Counted from the first letter of the stretch, positions 1 through 9,004 are shown. The stretch: DNA of 64,000 nucleotides from Pseudodesulfovibrio hydrargyri (GCF_001874525.1 NZ_LKAQ01000004.1:1328895-1392894), one strand, 5' to 3'. Notes: a model not told the origin generated them from the letters alone. Numbers and translations are program-made.

Positions 1-2
1 CC

Positions 3-308
3 CAGCGGGCCATGTCCACCCTGCTCGACATCACGAGCCATAAATTCGAGCCCCAAGGGGTCACCGCCCTGGCCCTGCTCGCGGAATCCCATATTTCCAT
101 CCACACCTGGCCCGAATCGGGCTATGCGGCCGTGGATATCTTCACCTGCGGCGAAACCGCCAAGCCCAGGCTCGCCTGCGAATATTTCGTCAGCGAGTTT
201 AAGGCCGCGGACCACACCCTGACCGTGCTGCCGCGCGGCAACGGCTGCGGGTGCCACCATCCCCTGACCCCGAAAGAGGAGGCGACGCTGTGGCAGGTTC
301 GAGGCTGA
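3..308 (+). CDS. speD: S-adenosylmethionine decarboxylase proenzyme, 5' end outside window
   Basis: Pyruvoyl enzyme that decarboxylates S-adenosylmethionine to make the aminopropyl donor for spermidine. The frame is open at the left edge, so the start and about 30 N-terminal residues expected for this roughly 120-130-residue family are missing. Visible are HKFEPQGVTA and the self-cleavage region ESHISIHTWPE; the serine that becomes the pyruvoyl group is encoded at 87-89. A conserved TCGE segment follows. The 3' end overlaps the start of speE by 19 bases, so the two are almost certainly cotranscribed. Identity rests on the processing motif and the speE neighbour. Confidence 0.93.
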   Translation, partial: QRAMSTLLDITSHKFEPQGVTALALLAESHISIHTWPESGYAAVDIFTCGETAKPRLACEYFVSEFKAADHTLTVLPRGNGCGCHHPLTPKEEATLWQVRG

Positions 309-1231
309 GTAGCGACTACTGGATCACCGAATACATGACCGAGGACGACGTCCACCTCCACGGGGTGGAGCGGATTCTCGACTTCAAGCGGACCGAATAC
401 CAGGAGATGTCCATCGTCCGCTCCAAGACCTTCGGCGCGGGCCTGGTCCTGGACGGCAAGTGGCAGGTCTCCGAACGCGACGAGTTCCTCTACCACGAGC
501 CGCTCGTCCACACCGCCCTGTACCAGCACGGAGCGCCGTCGCGCGTTCTGGTCCTGGGCGGCGCGGACGGCGGGGCCGTGCGCGAGGTCCTCAAGTGGAA
601 GTCCGTGACCAAGGCCGTCCAGGTGGAGATCGACAAGGTCGTGTACGACGCCTGCCAGGAGCATCTGGGCAACATCCACCAGGGCTGCTTCCAGAACCCG
701 CGCGCCGAGATCCGTTTCGGCGACGCCTTCGAAGTGCTCGAAAAGGAGGGCGGCTCCTGGGACGTGATCGTCTGCGACCTGTCCGACCCCCTCGAGGACA
801 GTCCGGCCATGAACCTCTTCACCAGGGAGTTCTTCACCACCTGCCGCGAGGCCCTGGCCCCGGGCGGCGTGTTCGTCATCCAGGCCGGGCCGGTCACGCC
901 CCCGTTCGACGACGGCCACGCCCGCATCGTGCGCACCCTGGGCACCGTGTTCGAGAACGTCACCCACTTCTTCTCCTGCACGCCCACCTACGTGGTCCCG
1001 CTCGGCTTCGCCCTGGGTTCGCTCAAGCCGCTGGACACCGATCCGGAACCGGCCAAGGTGGACGCCTTCCTGGCCGAAAACGTGGACGGCGAACTCAGGT
1101 TCTTCGACGGCATCGCCCTGCGCGGCCTCATGAGTCCGCCCAAATACCTGCGCGACAAGGTGGCCAAGGGAGAAACCCTTTCCACCCTCGACGACCCGGC
1201 CCGCTATACCGGCACCGGCGTCAAGTCCTAG
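290..1231 (+). CDS. speE: spermidine synthase (polyamine aminopropyltransferase)
   Basis: Transfers the aminopropyl group from decarboxylated SAM (made by SpeD) to putrescine or a similar diamine. The 313-residue protein has the Rossmann motif VLVLGGADGGAVRE and the acidic stretch VCDLSDPLEDSP followed by NLFTREFF, matching the family active site. I chose the GTG start at 290 because AGAGGAGG lies at 275-282, seven bases upstream; the frame also opens at a GTG at 251, but that start has no ribosome site and would add 13 atypical residues. It overlaps the end of speD. The exact acceptor amine cannot be told from sequence. Confidence 0.9.
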   Translation: MAGSRLSSDYWITEYMTEDDVHLHGVERILDFKRTEYQEMSIVRSKTFGAGLVLDGKWQVSERDEFLYHEPLVHTALYQHGAPSRVLVLGGADGGAVREVLKWKSVTKAVQVEIDKVVYDACQEHLGNIHQGCFQNPRAEIRFGDAFEVLEKEGGSWDVIVCDLSDPLEDSPAMNLFTREFFTTCREALAPGGVFVIQAGPVTPPFDDGHARIVRTLGTVFENVTHFFSCTPTYVVPLGFALGSLKPLDTDPEPAKVDAFLAENVDGELRFFDGIALRGLMSPPKYLRDKVAKGETLSTLDDPARYTGTGVKS

Positions 1232-1254
1232 ACGCGCGCGTACGTATATAAAAA

Positions 1255-1293
1255 GGCCGGGCCGGTGCATGCGCACCGGCCCGGCCTTTTTTT
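1255..1293 (+). terminator. Rho-independent terminator after speE
   Basis: Perfect 14-bp stem (1255-1268 pairing with 1273-1286), loop ATGC, followed by seven T residues. It begins 24 bases after the speE stop. A run of A at 1251-1254 could let it work on the other strand too, although the minus-strand gene below ends about 190 bases away. Confidence 0.9.
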
Positions 1294-1300
1294 GATGAAT

Positions 1301-1484
1301 GCCTCCGGCGGCCAGAGGGGGAAACTTTCGGGAAAGTTTCCCCCTCTGGGCTCCCTCTTCAAAGCTTTTTGTGTGCCTTCGGCAGGGGCGTGCGGGCGCG
1401 AAAGGGCGAGGGGGGCGCTTGCGTCTCCGCGAAGCGGTACAAAAAAATTGGAAAAAGAAGGGGAGGGGGAAAAGGGGAGACCTC
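1301..1484. repeat. convergent-gene intergenic repeat, copy A
   Basis: Begins with GCCTCCGGCGGCC, then a perfect 16-bp stem (1313-1328 with 1333-1348, loop CGGG), then CTCCCTCTTCAAAGCTTTTT. Related blocks recur at 14102-14693, 31672-31800 and 59259-59494. The second half, from about 1421, carries CCGCGAAGCGG followed by an A-rich and then G-rich tract that resembles 31681-31740. It lies between convergent speE and the glycosylase gene. I see no coding signal in it. Confidence 0.75.
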
Positions 1485-1910
1485 TTAAAGTTTTTCCCAA
1501 TCCCGCACGCCGCCTTTGACCAGGACGAACAGCGGGTGTGGCGCAGGGCGTAGGTTGCGGGAGTCTTCGAAGCGTTCGGGGTCGCGTTGTTCGAGTTTTT
1601 TGAGCAGGTGGCGCCACTCGTAGTCGAGCTGGCCGGTTGTTTCCTTGATGGGCGCGGCCTGGGCGTGCTCATCGATCTTGGAGGCGTCGAAGTTGTAGCC
1701 CCGGTTGCGGGCCTCGTTCAGCACGGCCGCGAGGAAGGCGTCGATGGCCGAGAGCGGGTCCGGGTGGTTGCGGAAGCGGATGAGCTGGGGATGGTTGGTG
1801 TAGCCCTTGGTCTGGCCGCGCAGGACCTTGCGGGCCAGGAGGCCTTCGCGCCATACAGCGGTCAGTCCCTTGACGTCGAGGAAGCGGGGATGGACGGTCC
1901 ACAGCCGCAT
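1485..1910 (-). CDS. pyrimidine dimer DNA glycosylase / endonuclease V-like protein
   Basis: A 141-residue protein whose N-terminal half (MRLWTVHPRFLD, then WREGLLARKVL, GYTNHPQLIRF and HPDPLSAI) matches bacterial members of the Pyr_excise family, which includes phage T4 endonuclease V. That enzyme excises UV-induced pyrimidine dimers using the amino group of residue 2 and a nearby glutamate. Here residue 2 is Arg rather than Thr, so methionine removal and the classical N-terminal chemistry are uncertain; the Glu of WREGLL is the likely catalytic acid. Its start is 6 bases after the stop of the upstream hypothetical gene, so the two probably form an operon. The family call is by recognition, and activity is inferred. 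Confidence 0.72.
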   Translation of the reverse strand: MRLWTVHPRFLDVKGLTAVWREGLLARKVLRGQTKGYTNHPQLIRFRNHPDPLSAIDAFLAAVLNEARNRGYNFDASKIDEHAQAAPIKETTGQLDYEWRHLLKKLEQRDPERFEDSRNLRPAPHPLFVLVKGGVRDWEKL

Positions 1911-1916
1911 GGCTGT

Positions 1917-2465
1917 CTACCTCGTCTCGGCCAGGTAGCCCAGTTCGCGGGCGAAGTCGTCGGTCTCGGCGGGCAGGCCGTGGAGCAGGTGGCCCAGGCG
2001 CATCATCTCTCCGGCCGGGAAGTCCTTCTGCCAGCGGGCGTAGTAGCCGGTGAACCCGTACATCCAGAGCATTTCCGAGGCCTGGGTGAAGACCTGGCGG
2101 GCGAGCTCGTCCCAGGTGGTGGAGGTCTCGATCTTCCAGACGGGATACTCCGCGCCGCCCACCTCGCGCTTGCCCTTGAAGTCCACCAGGATGTCGAGCA
2201 CGCCGCCGGGCCGGGGAGTGACCACCCAGTAGTAGAGCCAGCCTTCGCCGCCCCATTCGAATTCGGTATGCCGGTAGTCCGTCTCCATGTCCGTGGGCGC
2301 GTCGAGCCCGCGCACGTCGCACAGGCAGCGGAACAGGTCCTTGATGGGCTCGGAAAAATTGGAATTGACGCTCAGGTCGAAGTGGGAATCGTTTGACACC
2401 AGCCGGGCCTCCAGCCACCCGGCCCGCGCTTCGGTCAGGAAGATTTCAAAACGATTTTCGGGCAT
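1917..2465 (-). CDS. conserved hypothetical protein, unknown function
   Basis: I do not recognise this 182-residue protein. It is soluble with no signal peptide, acidic, and rich in aromatic residues (WGGEGWLYYWVV, LWMYGFTGYYARW). I chose the ATG at 2465 (MPENRFEIF) because GGAGG sits just upstream; an in-frame ATG at 2477 is the alternative and has a weaker ribosome site. A promoter is predicted at 2494-2522. It leads a probable two-gene operon with the UV-glycosylase-like gene, which hints at DNA repair but proves nothing. Confidence 0.7.
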   Translation of the reverse strand: MPENRFEIFLTEARAGWLEARLVSNDSHFDLSVNSNFSEPIKDLFRCLCDVRGLDAPTDMETDYRHTEFEWGGEGWLYYWVVTPRPGGVLDILVDFKGKREVGGAEYPVWKIETSTTWDELARQVFTQASEMLWMYGFTGYYARWQKDFPAGEMMRLGHLLHGLPAETDDFARELGYLAETR

Positions 2466-2493
2466 TCCGTCCTCCATGTCACAGTATCTTCGC

Positions 2494-2522
2494 ACACTAC
2501 ATAATTCGTCCGGGATAGGCAA
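2494..2522 (-). promoter_or_regulatory. predicted promoter for the 2465-1485 operon
   Basis: TTGCCT (2517-2522), 17-base spacer, TAGTGT (2494-2499), all read on the minus strand. Much of the same sequence recurs upstream of the NAD(P)-binding gene at 10832, including TTTGCCT, TCCCGG and GTGCGAA. Found by eye. Confidence 0.45.
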
Positions 2523-2824
2523 AGGGTGTGTGCCGCGAGACCGCGTCGGCCGGTGCCGAATCCTGGCCAGAAAAGGGTTTACAGGGTCCTATATTTTCGC
2601 TACGTACATGACTCTTCTTATTATGGGAGAATAGCTGATTCATAACTTGCTTGAATTGCTTGCCTTCCTCAAAAGGAGCGTAAAGATGTCGGGATCGGCC
2701 GCCAAGACCGACCGTGTGAACGGGGCTCGCCTGCCTCGGAAACGATGACCCGCCAGCACGGAACCAGCATCTTGAAAATATACGTTAAAACTACTTTGTC
2801 CGAGGTCCGTTGTGGAGGTAACCC
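2523..2824 (+). promoter_or_regulatory. rpsA leader region
   Basis: Gene-free stretch ahead of rpsA, richer in A+T than its surroundings. A weak promoter candidate is TTTACA (2578-2583), 17 bases, TACGTA (2601-2606). The stretch contains a short ORF at 2686-2748 with a strong ribosome site (see that entry). The rpsA ribosome site GGAGGT is at 2814-2819. I see no clear stem-loop. Confidence 0.35.
2686..2748 (+). CDS. possible 20-residue leader peptide upstream of rpsA
   Basis: ATG at 2686 preceded by AAAAGGAGCG at 2671-2680, one of the best ribosome sites in the window. It encodes MSGSAAKTDRVNGARLPRKR, which is basic, and stops 76 bases before rpsA. It could be a translated regulatory leader controlling S1 synthesis, or a chance ORF next to a purine-rich patch. 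There is no homology evidence. Confidence 0.3.
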   Translation: MSGSAAKTDRVNGARLPRKR

Positions 2825-4690
2825 ATGGAAAAAACTAACGAATCTGTTGAAATGCCTGAAATGGAAATGAACTTTGCCGATGCTCTCGACGAGTATCTGA
2901 ACTCCGATTTCGGAGATCTGGACGAAGGGACCATTGTCGCGGGCGAAGTCGTCAAGGTCGACAAGGACTACGTGCTGGTCGACGTGAACTTCAAGTCCGA
3001 AGGCCAGATCCCCGTCTCCGAATTCACCGAGCCGGACGGCACCGTGTCCGTGTCCGTCGGTGAGAAGGTCGACGTGTTCGTCGCCCGCAAGAACGAAGCC
3101 GAAGGCACCATCTACTTGTCCCGCGACAAGGCCAAGCGGATGCAGCTTTTTGATAAACTGGAAGAGCTCCAGGAGAAGGACGGCGAAGTCGTCGGCCGCA
3201 TCATCCGCCGCATCAAGGGCGGCTACACCGTCGATCTCGGCGGGGTCGAGGCCTTCCTGCCCGGTTCCCACGTCGACCTCCGTCCGGTCCCGGACATGGA
3301 CGCCCTGGTCAACCAGGAGTTCGACTTCAAGATCCTGAAGATCAACCGCCGTCGTTCCAACGTCATCGTGTCCCGCCGCGTGCTCCTCGAGGAGATGCGT
3401 TCCGAGCAGCGCGAGAAGCTGCTGGAGACCCTCGAAGAGGGCCAGGTGGTCCAGGGCAAGGTCAAGAACATCACCGAATACGGCGTGTTCATCGACCTGG
3501 GCGGCCTCGACGGCCTGCTGCACATCACCGACATGTCCTGGAAGCGCATCAAGCATCCCAAGGAGATGGTCGGCCTGGGCGACGATCTGGAATTGAAGAT
3601 TCTCAACTTCGACCGTGAAGGTCAGAAGGTTTCCCTGGGCCTCAAGCAGCTCGTGCCCGACCCGTGGGAGAACATCGCCGAGAAGTACCCCGAGGGTTCC
3701 CGCTTCACCGGCGTGATCACCAACCTGGCGGACTACGGCGCGTTCGTCGAGTTGGAGAACGGCGTGGAAGGCCTGGTGCACATCTCCGAGATGTCCTGGA
3801 CCCGCAAGCTCCGCCACCCCTCCCAGATGGTCAAGGTCGGCGAGGAAGTGGAAGTCGTCGTGCTCGGCGTCGATCCCGAGAAGAAGCGCATCAGCCTCGG
3901 CATGAAGCAGATTTCCCCGAACCCGTGGGACGTGGTCGCCGAGAAGTACCCCGAGGGCACCGTCCTCGAGGGCGCCATCAAGAACATCACCGAGTTCGGC
4001 GTGTTCATCGGCATCGAGGAGGGCATCGACGGCCTGATCCACGTGTCCGACATCTCCTGGACCAAGAAGATCCGCCACCCCTCCGAGGTCTACAAGGTCG
4101 GTGATTCCGTCCAGGCCAAGGTCCTCACCGTGGACAAGGAGAACGAGAAGTTCACCTTGGGCGTCAAGCAGCTGACCGAAGACCCGTGGACCCAGGTCCC
4201 GGCCAAGTACCCCGTGGGCCAGAAGGTCAACGGCGTGGTCACCAACATCACCGACTTCGGTCTCTTCGTCGAGGTCGAGGAAGGCATCGAGGGTCTGGTG
4301 CACGTCTCCGAGATCAGCCGCAAGAAGATCAAGTCCCCCTCCGAGATGTTCAAGGAAGGCGACACCATCGAGGCCAAGGTCATCCACGTGTCCGCGGACG
4401 AGCGCCGTCTGGGCCTGTCCATCAAGCAGACCAAGGAAGAGCCCGCCCGTTCCGGCGGCGGCAAGTCCAAGTCCTTTGGTGGCGACAGCGTGAGCGCCGG
4501 TTCCACCCTGGGCGACCTGCTCCGCGAGAAGCTGGAGGAAGCCGCCGGTGACGCCCTGGCCGCCGCCGAGGAGGAAGAGGCCGCCGCTTCCGTCGAGGCT
4601 GTCGAGGCCGTCGAGGAAGCCCCGGTCGAAGAGGCAGTCGAATCCGAAGCTCCGGCCGAGGAGGCCGCTGCCGAGGAAGAAGAGAAGTAA
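2825..4690 (+). CDS. rpsA: 30S ribosomal protein S1
   Basis: Binds mRNA on the small ribosomal subunit. This 621-residue protein shows six consecutive S1 RNA-binding domains; the last four carry the classic pattern (for example KNITEYGVFIDLGGLDGLLH and TNITDFGLFVEVEEGIEGLV) and the first two are divergent, as usual for S1. The tail after about residue 545 is low-complexity and very acidic (long Glu/Ala runs), making the protein longer than E. coli S1 (557 residues). The ATG at 2825 has GGAGGT six bases upstream. sppA follows after 12 bases and is probably cotranscribed. Confidence 0.97.
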   Translation: MEKTNESVEMPEMEMNFADALDEYLNSDFGDLDEGTIVAGEVVKVDKDYVLVDVNFKSEGQIPVSEFTEPDGTVSVSVGEKVDVFVARKNEAEGTIYLSRDKAKRMQLFDKLEELQEKDGEVVGRIIRRIKGGYTVDLGGVEAFLPGSHVDLRPVPDMDALVNQEFDFKILKINRRRSNVIVSRRVLLEEMRSEQREKLLETLEEGQVVQGKVKNITEYGVFIDLGGLDGLLHITDMSWKRIKHPKEMVGLGDDLELKILNFDREGQKVSLGLKQLVPDPWENIAEKYPEGSRFTGVITNLADYGAFVELENGVEGLVHISEMSWTRKLRHPSQMVKVGEEVEVVVLGVDPEKKRISLGMKQISPNPWDVVAEKYPEGTVLEGAIKNITEFGVFIGIEEGIDGLIHVSDISWTKKIRHPSEVYKVGDSVQAKVLTVDKENEKFTLGVKQLTEDPWTQVPAKYPVGQKVNGVVTNITDFGLFVEVEEGIEGLVHVSEISRKKIKSPSEMFKEGDTIEAKVIHVSADERRLGLSIKQTKEEPARSGGGKSKSFGGDSVSAGSTLGDLLREKLEEAAGDALAAAEEEEAAASVEAVEAVEEAPVEEAVESEAPAEEAAAEEEEK

Positions 4691-4702
4691 GGTAAAACCG
4701 TC

Positions 4703-5605
4703 ATGCGCATGGCAGGAACCAAAGACCGTTTCTCCCAGCGCCACCCCCTTCTGTTCGGGGTGATGATGATCATATTGGCCATGGCCCTCATCACGGGGGT
4801 CATGGCCTTTTTCCGTTCCATGGGCTGGACGCCCGGGACCTTCGCCCTGTCCGGCGACAAGATCGGCGTCGTCCACGTGGACGGCATGATCGTGGACGCC
4901 TCCAGGGTGGTCTCGTTCATCCGCACCCTGGAGGAGGACGACTCGGTCAAGGGCGTGCTCCTGCGGGTCAACTCCCCGGGCGGGGCCATCGCCCCCTCCC
5001 AGGAGATTTACGCCGCGGTCAAAGAGCTCAACCGGGCCAAGCCGGTCATCGCCTCCTACGGCACGGTGGCCGCGTCCGGCGGCTACTACTCGTCCTGTCC
5101 GGCCCGGATGATCTACGCCAATCCGGGGTCCATCACCGCCTCCATCGGGGTCATGGCCGAGTTCGTCACCGTGGCCGACGCCATGGAGAAGTTCGGCATC
5201 CGGCCCGAGGTTCTGACCACCGGCAAGTACAAGGCCGCGGGCACGCCCCTGCGCAACCTGACCGACGCCCAGCGCGAGCAGATGCTCGACCTCATGCAGG
5301 ACCTTCACGACCAGTTCGTGGACCATGTGGCCGAGGCGCGCGGCATGGACCGCGCCCGGGTGGCCGCCATCGCCGACGGCCGCGCCGTGACCGGTCGTCA
5401 GGCCGTGTCCCTCGGACTGGTGGACCGCATCGGCACCCAGGCCGACGCCATCGCCGAGCTCAAGAAGGAGACCGGCATCACCGGCCGCGCCCGTCTGGTC
5501 GAAGGGCCGGTCGAGGAACGCACCTTCGTCCAGGAACTGATGGGCTCCCTCAGGATCGATCTCTCGTCCAGCCTGCCCCAGGGCTGGTCATTCTTCTATA
5601 AATAG
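4703..5605 (+). CDS. sppA: signal peptide peptidase SppA
   Basis: Membrane-anchored serine protease (Clp/crotonase fold) that degrades cleaved signal peptides. The 300-residue short form has one N-terminal membrane helix (about 17-38). The predicted catalytic Ser125 lies in VAASGGYYSS and the Lys177 general base in TGKYKAAGTP; NSPGG upstream is the usual oxyanion-side loop. The short length implies assembly of identical subunits rather than the tandem-domain E. coli form. It starts 12 bases after rpsA; an ATG two codons downstream (4709) is possible. Confidence 0.92.
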   Translation: MRMAGTKDRFSQRHPLLFGVMMIILAMALITGVMAFFRSMGWTPGTFALSGDKIGVVHVDGMIVDASRVVSFIRTLEEDDSVKGVLLRVNSPGGAIAPSQEIYAAVKELNRAKPVIASYGTVAASGGYYSSCPARMIYANPGSITASIGVMAEFVTVADAMEKFGIRPEVLTTGKYKAAGTPLRNLTDAQREQMLDLMQDLHDQFVDHVAEARGMDRARVAAIADGRAVTGRQAVSLGLVDRIGTQADAIAELKKETGITGRARLVEGPVEERTFVQELMGSLRIDLSSSLPQGWSFFYK

Positions 5606-5727
5606 GCGGACCGACCCCACCGGAGGCGGGGGCCGCGAGGATCGCAGGCGCAGGCTTGCGGCCCGCTTCCTGTTGTGTCAGGTGTCCTGTCGCGGCCGAT
5701 CGGCCGTATCGAGGGGCGTCCTCCGCG

Positions 5728-8034
5728 CTATTGCGGCAGGGTCACGACCACGCTGGTCTCGCCCGGGGTGCCGGTCTCGACCGCGATGTCGCCGCCGTGG
5801 GTGCGTGCTATGAGCCGGGCGGAGTAGGTGCCCAGGCCCGAGCCTCGCGCCGGGCTGGAGGTGGAGTACTTGTCGAAAAAGGTCTCGCGCACGGACAGGG
5901 GCACCTCTCCCTGATTGCGGATGATCACGGTCAGGCCGTCGCGCCTGTCCAGGACGATGGACACGGACCCGGTCTCCGGAGAGGCCTCCAGGGCGTTGAG
6001 GATCAGGTTGGCGAGCATGGAATGGAAGAGCTCGGGGTCGGCGGACACGGGCAGGGTGCCGTTTTCCGCGCCGCCCATGACCTCGATGCCCACGCTGATC
6101 CCCTTTTCACTGATGTGCGGCAGCGCCTCGGCCTTGATCTTCTCGAGCACGCTGAGGACGTCCACAGTGCTTCGGTCCAGGACGTAGGTGCCGCACTCCA
6201 TCTTGTACAGGTCCAGCGACCGGTTGATCAGTTCGAGCATGCTCGCGCCCGCGTTTTCGATGGTCCCGAGCATGGCCTCCTGGGCCGCGTTCAGGCTGCC
6301 GTGGCGGCGGATCTCCTCGGGCAGGCCGATGACCGCGCCGAGCGGGGTCTTGAGGTCGTGCCTGGCCATGCGCTCCACGTCCTCGCGCAGGGCTTCGGCC
6401 AACTTGCGGTCGGTGATGTCGCGGCTGACGCCCTGCAGGCCGATGCGTTCGTCCTCTTCGGAAAAGAGGATGCCCAGGTGGGATTCGAGCCAGACCGAGC
6501 CGCCGTCCGCGCAGGTGAATTCGAGGTCCTCGGTGACCGAGGCGGTGGAGCCCTGGGCGTCGGCCAGGTCGTCGAGTACGCGCAGGATGTCCTTGAACCG
6601 GGTCTTGGACGCCGGGGTCAGGAACTCCTGGATGTACCGGCCCAGCACGTCCGAGCGCCTGAAGCCTCGTACGGCCTCGTCCGAGGGGCTGACGAAGGTG
6701 AAGCGGTAGTCCGCGTCCAACCCCCAGATGATGTCGGTCACGTTCTCGGCCAGGAGGCGGTACTGCTTTTCGCGCTGGCGCAGAGCCTCCTCCATGAGCT
6801 TGCGGTCGGTGATGTCCGTGCCCACGCAGAGCAGGCCGACGCTGCTCCCGTCCTTGGCGCGCACCGAGTCGTTGGCCCAGGCCACCCAGACGATCTCGCC
6901 GTTCTTGCGCACGTTCATGGTCTCGTTGAACGGGTGGGCCGTGGGGTTCATGAGCAGCCGGGCGAGGTAGCGGCGCATGGAGCGGCCCTCCAGGGTCTTG
7001 CGCGGGACCAGGGTGCCGACCAGTGGCTTGCCCAGCAGTTCGCCGGGCTCGTACCCGTAGAAATCCTCTGCGTATTCGTTGCAGAAGACGATGTCGCCGT
7101 CCATGTTGATGCGCATGATGATGGACTTGGCGCTGTGCACCAGCTGGTAGTAGCGCTCGCGGTCCTTGAGGCGTCCCATGACGATGACCGCCACGGCCCA
7201 CAGGGAGGCCGGGATGAGCACCATGGCCAGCAGCCCGAAGACGAGGATGTATTTGGCGTAGGGCGAGCCGGCCCAGCCCCCGCGCGGGGCGGCGGCCAGG
7301 AGCCAGTCGTCGGACGGGACGTGGACGGTGCGCAGCAGGGGGGCCATCTCGAAGACCACGGGATCGCCGGCGAGCATGGCGTCCCTGCCGTCCCGGGGCT
7401 GCTTGTCGCGCAGGGCCAGGAGGATGTCGCCGGACAGGCCGATGTTGGCGGTGCGGAACAGGGCGGCGGCGTCGAGGTGGACGCTGATCATGCCCCAGTA
7501 GCCCCCCGGGAGCGTCTTGCCGGGCAGAAAGACCGGAGCCAGGATGACGATCTCCTCGTTGCCGAGGGCATCCTCGCCCGGGGGCAGGATCTGCCTGCGC
7601 CCGGTGGCCTTGGCCCGCTTGAGCAGGGTGCGCAGGGTCGGGGTGCCCAACTGGTTCAGCTCGCGGCCGAATATCTTGTCAGCGCTCCAGGAAGGGTAGG
7701 CGTGGGACACGGTGTCGTCCTTGGCCAGCTGCAGGGAGCGCACGGCGGGCATGTTCACCAGCAGGGCGTCGGCCAGGACCGCGAACTGGGACTGGTTCAG
7801 GCCCGGGTTGACCTTGAGGAAGGCCTCTATGGCGCTGATCAGGTGGACGCCCGAGCCGATGGCCGAATCCAGGCTCGCCTTGCCCTCGTTCAGCGACTGG
7901 ACCACCCGGGCGCGGACCTTCTGGGCGTGGTGGTCCTGATCCGCGCGATAGCCGATGTAGACCATCACGGCGACGATGAGGCCGATGACAGGGGGGATCA
8001 GGTAGGTGATGCGCTTGAGCATGGGAACAGCCAT
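5728..8034 (-). CDS. membrane PAS sensor histidine kinase with extracytoplasmic sensor domain
   Basis: 768 residues. A membrane helix at about 8-28 and another at about 265-292 bracket a CHASE/Cache-like periplasmic sensor. Two PAS domains follow (about 300-415 and 425-550, each ending in DITDRKL), then the phospho-acceptor His559 in ARHDLKTPLGAVIG and an ATPase domain ending in GSGLGTYSARLIARTHGG. The downstream partner is not obvious; the nearby HD-GYP protein at 9197 lacks a receiver. The ligand is unknown. It is convergent with sppA; the 120 bases between hold a CGGCCG-ATCGGCCG palindrome at 5693-5706 but no clear terminator. Confidence 0.9.
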   Translation of the reverse strand: MAVPMLKRITYLIPPVIGLIVAVMVYIGYRADQDHHAQKVRARVVQSLNEGKASLDSAIGSGVHLISAIEAFLKVNPGLNQSQFAVLADALLVNMPAVRSLQLAKDDTVSHAYPSWSADKIFGRELNQLGTPTLRTLLKRAKATGRRQILPPGEDALGNEEIVILAPVFLPGKTLPGGYWGMISVHLDAAALFRTANIGLSGDILLALRDKQPRDGRDAMLAGDPVVFEMAPLLRTVHVPSDDWLLAAAPRGGWAGSPYAKYILVFGLLAMVLIPASLWAVAVIVMGRLKDRERYYQLVHSAKSIIMRINMDGDIVFCNEYAEDFYGYEPGELLGKPLVGTLVPRKTLEGRSMRRYLARLLMNPTAHPFNETMNVRKNGEIVWVAWANDSVRAKDGSSVGLLCVGTDITDRKLMEEALRQREKQYRLLAENVTDIIWGLDADYRFTFVSPSDEAVRGFRRSDVLGRYIQEFLTPASKTRFKDILRVLDDLADAQGSTASVTEDLEFTCADGGSVWLESHLGILFSEEDERIGLQGVSRDITDRKLAEALREDVERMARHDLKTPLGAVIGLPEEIRRHGSLNAAQEAMLGTIENAGASMLELINRSLDLYKMECGTYVLDRSTVDVLSVLEKIKAEALPHISEKGISVGIEVMGGAENGTLPVSADPELFHSMLANLILNALEASPETGSVSIVLDRRDGLTVIIRNQGEVPLSVRETFFDKYSTSSPARGSGLGTYSARLIARTHGGDIAVETGTPGETSVVVTLPQ

Positions 8035-8125
8035 CCGTTGTTTACGGCCGGGTATCGCGCCGCCTGACCGTCCTCATAACAAAAGGACGGGGGAATTGAA
8101 ACGGATGAGAAGGTCCCGGCGCGGA

Positions 8126-9004
8126 TCAGCCGCAGGCTTTGGCCAGGACGGCGTCGGCTCCGTCGATGGCCGGGCGCGGAACGACGAGCAGGGACTCGTC
8201 CGGGGAGAAGGGGGCCACGGCCTGCCGTTTCAGGCGCATCTCGCGCACCAGGCGGAGATGGCCGCTGCCGATGGGGTCGAAGGCCACGGCCGGGGACAGG
8301 TCCGGGCCGTTCAGGAAATCGAAGACCAGGTTCTCGGACAGGGAGAACATGTCGTCGAGCTGGCGGTTGACCTTTGATGAATGCAGCAGCCGTTCGGCCA
8401 GCCGCAGGGAGTCGCTCCAGGACTTGCGCCCGGTCACGGACAGGCTGCCCTTGAGCAGCTGTTTCTTGACCAGGAAGGGCAGACGGCGGCGGTCCATGGC
8501 CGTGAGCAGGGAGTCGTCCTGGACGCGGTTGGGCATGCGCAGCAGGCTTAGGGCGGTCTCCTGCTCGTTGCGGAAGCGGCGGTCGGCCTGGGCTTCCACG
8601 TAGACGTGGGAGAGCTTGGAGCCGGACTTCATGGCGGCCAGGGCGTTGGGCACGAAATAGTTGTGGGCCACCACGTCGGCGGTCAGGTGGGTCAGGTAGC
8701 CGTAGGCGTAGGCCGCCACGCGCGTGTCCCCGGCGGACTTGAGCAGTTTGAAGCCGGTCACCCAGTTGTGGCTGTGGCCGGGCTTGATCCGGGTGCCCTT
8801 GCCGATGAAGATGTCGGCGGACAGGGAGCCGTAGAGGAAGGCCTCGCGGTGGCGCGCCAGGATCGCGGCCAGCAGCGGCGGCAGGCAACCGAGGTTGGAC
8901 AGCACGGCGTTGCCCAGGGCCAAGTGCACCCCCGGCCCCCAGGCAAGGGCCTGATCGGGCATAAGCGCCACGAAAAGGCAGGCAAGGATCAGGACAAGCT
9001 TCAT
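8126..9004 (-). CDS. secreted zinc-dependent phospholipase C-like protein
   Basis: 292 residues. A signal peptide ends ...DQALA, placing Trp22 at the mature N-terminus. In zinc phospholipase C (Bacillus cereus PLC, S1/P1 nuclease superfamily) the N-terminal Trp amine is a zinc ligand, and the motifs that follow fit that family: GVHLALG, SADIFIG, HSHNW and HLTADVVAHNYFVP. A secreted phosphodiesterase or lipase role is likely, with unknown substrate. I chose the ATG at 9004 (MKLVLIL) because it creates the signal peptide and follows GGAGAG; the upstream in-frame residues look non-coding. Confidence 0.82.
   Translation of the reverse strand: MKLVLILACLFVALMPDQALAWGPGVHLALGNAVLSNLGCLPPLLAAILARHREAFLYGSLSADIFIGKGTRIKPGHSHNWVTGFKLLKSAGDTRVAAYAYGYLTHLTADVVAHNYFVPNALAAMKSGSKLSHVYVEAQADRRFRNEQETALSLLRMPNRVQDDSLLTAMDRRRLPFLVKKQLLKGSLSVTGRKSWSDSLRLAERLLHSSKVNRQLDDMFSLSENLVFDFLNGPDLSPAVAFDPIGSGHLRLVREMRLKRQAVAPFSPDESLLVVPRPAIDGADAVLAKACG

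Noticed and set aside
2669-5326. Very long open frame on the strand opposite rpsA and sppA
   Set aside because: Long antisense frames are expected at high GC, and this one has no recognisable domains and no ribosome site. Similar shadows lie opposite the HyuA/HDAC pair, the PAS kinases and copA.
5606-5727. Terminator between sppA and the PAS kinase
   Set aside because: Contains a short palindrome at 5693-5706 but no U-tract on either strand.
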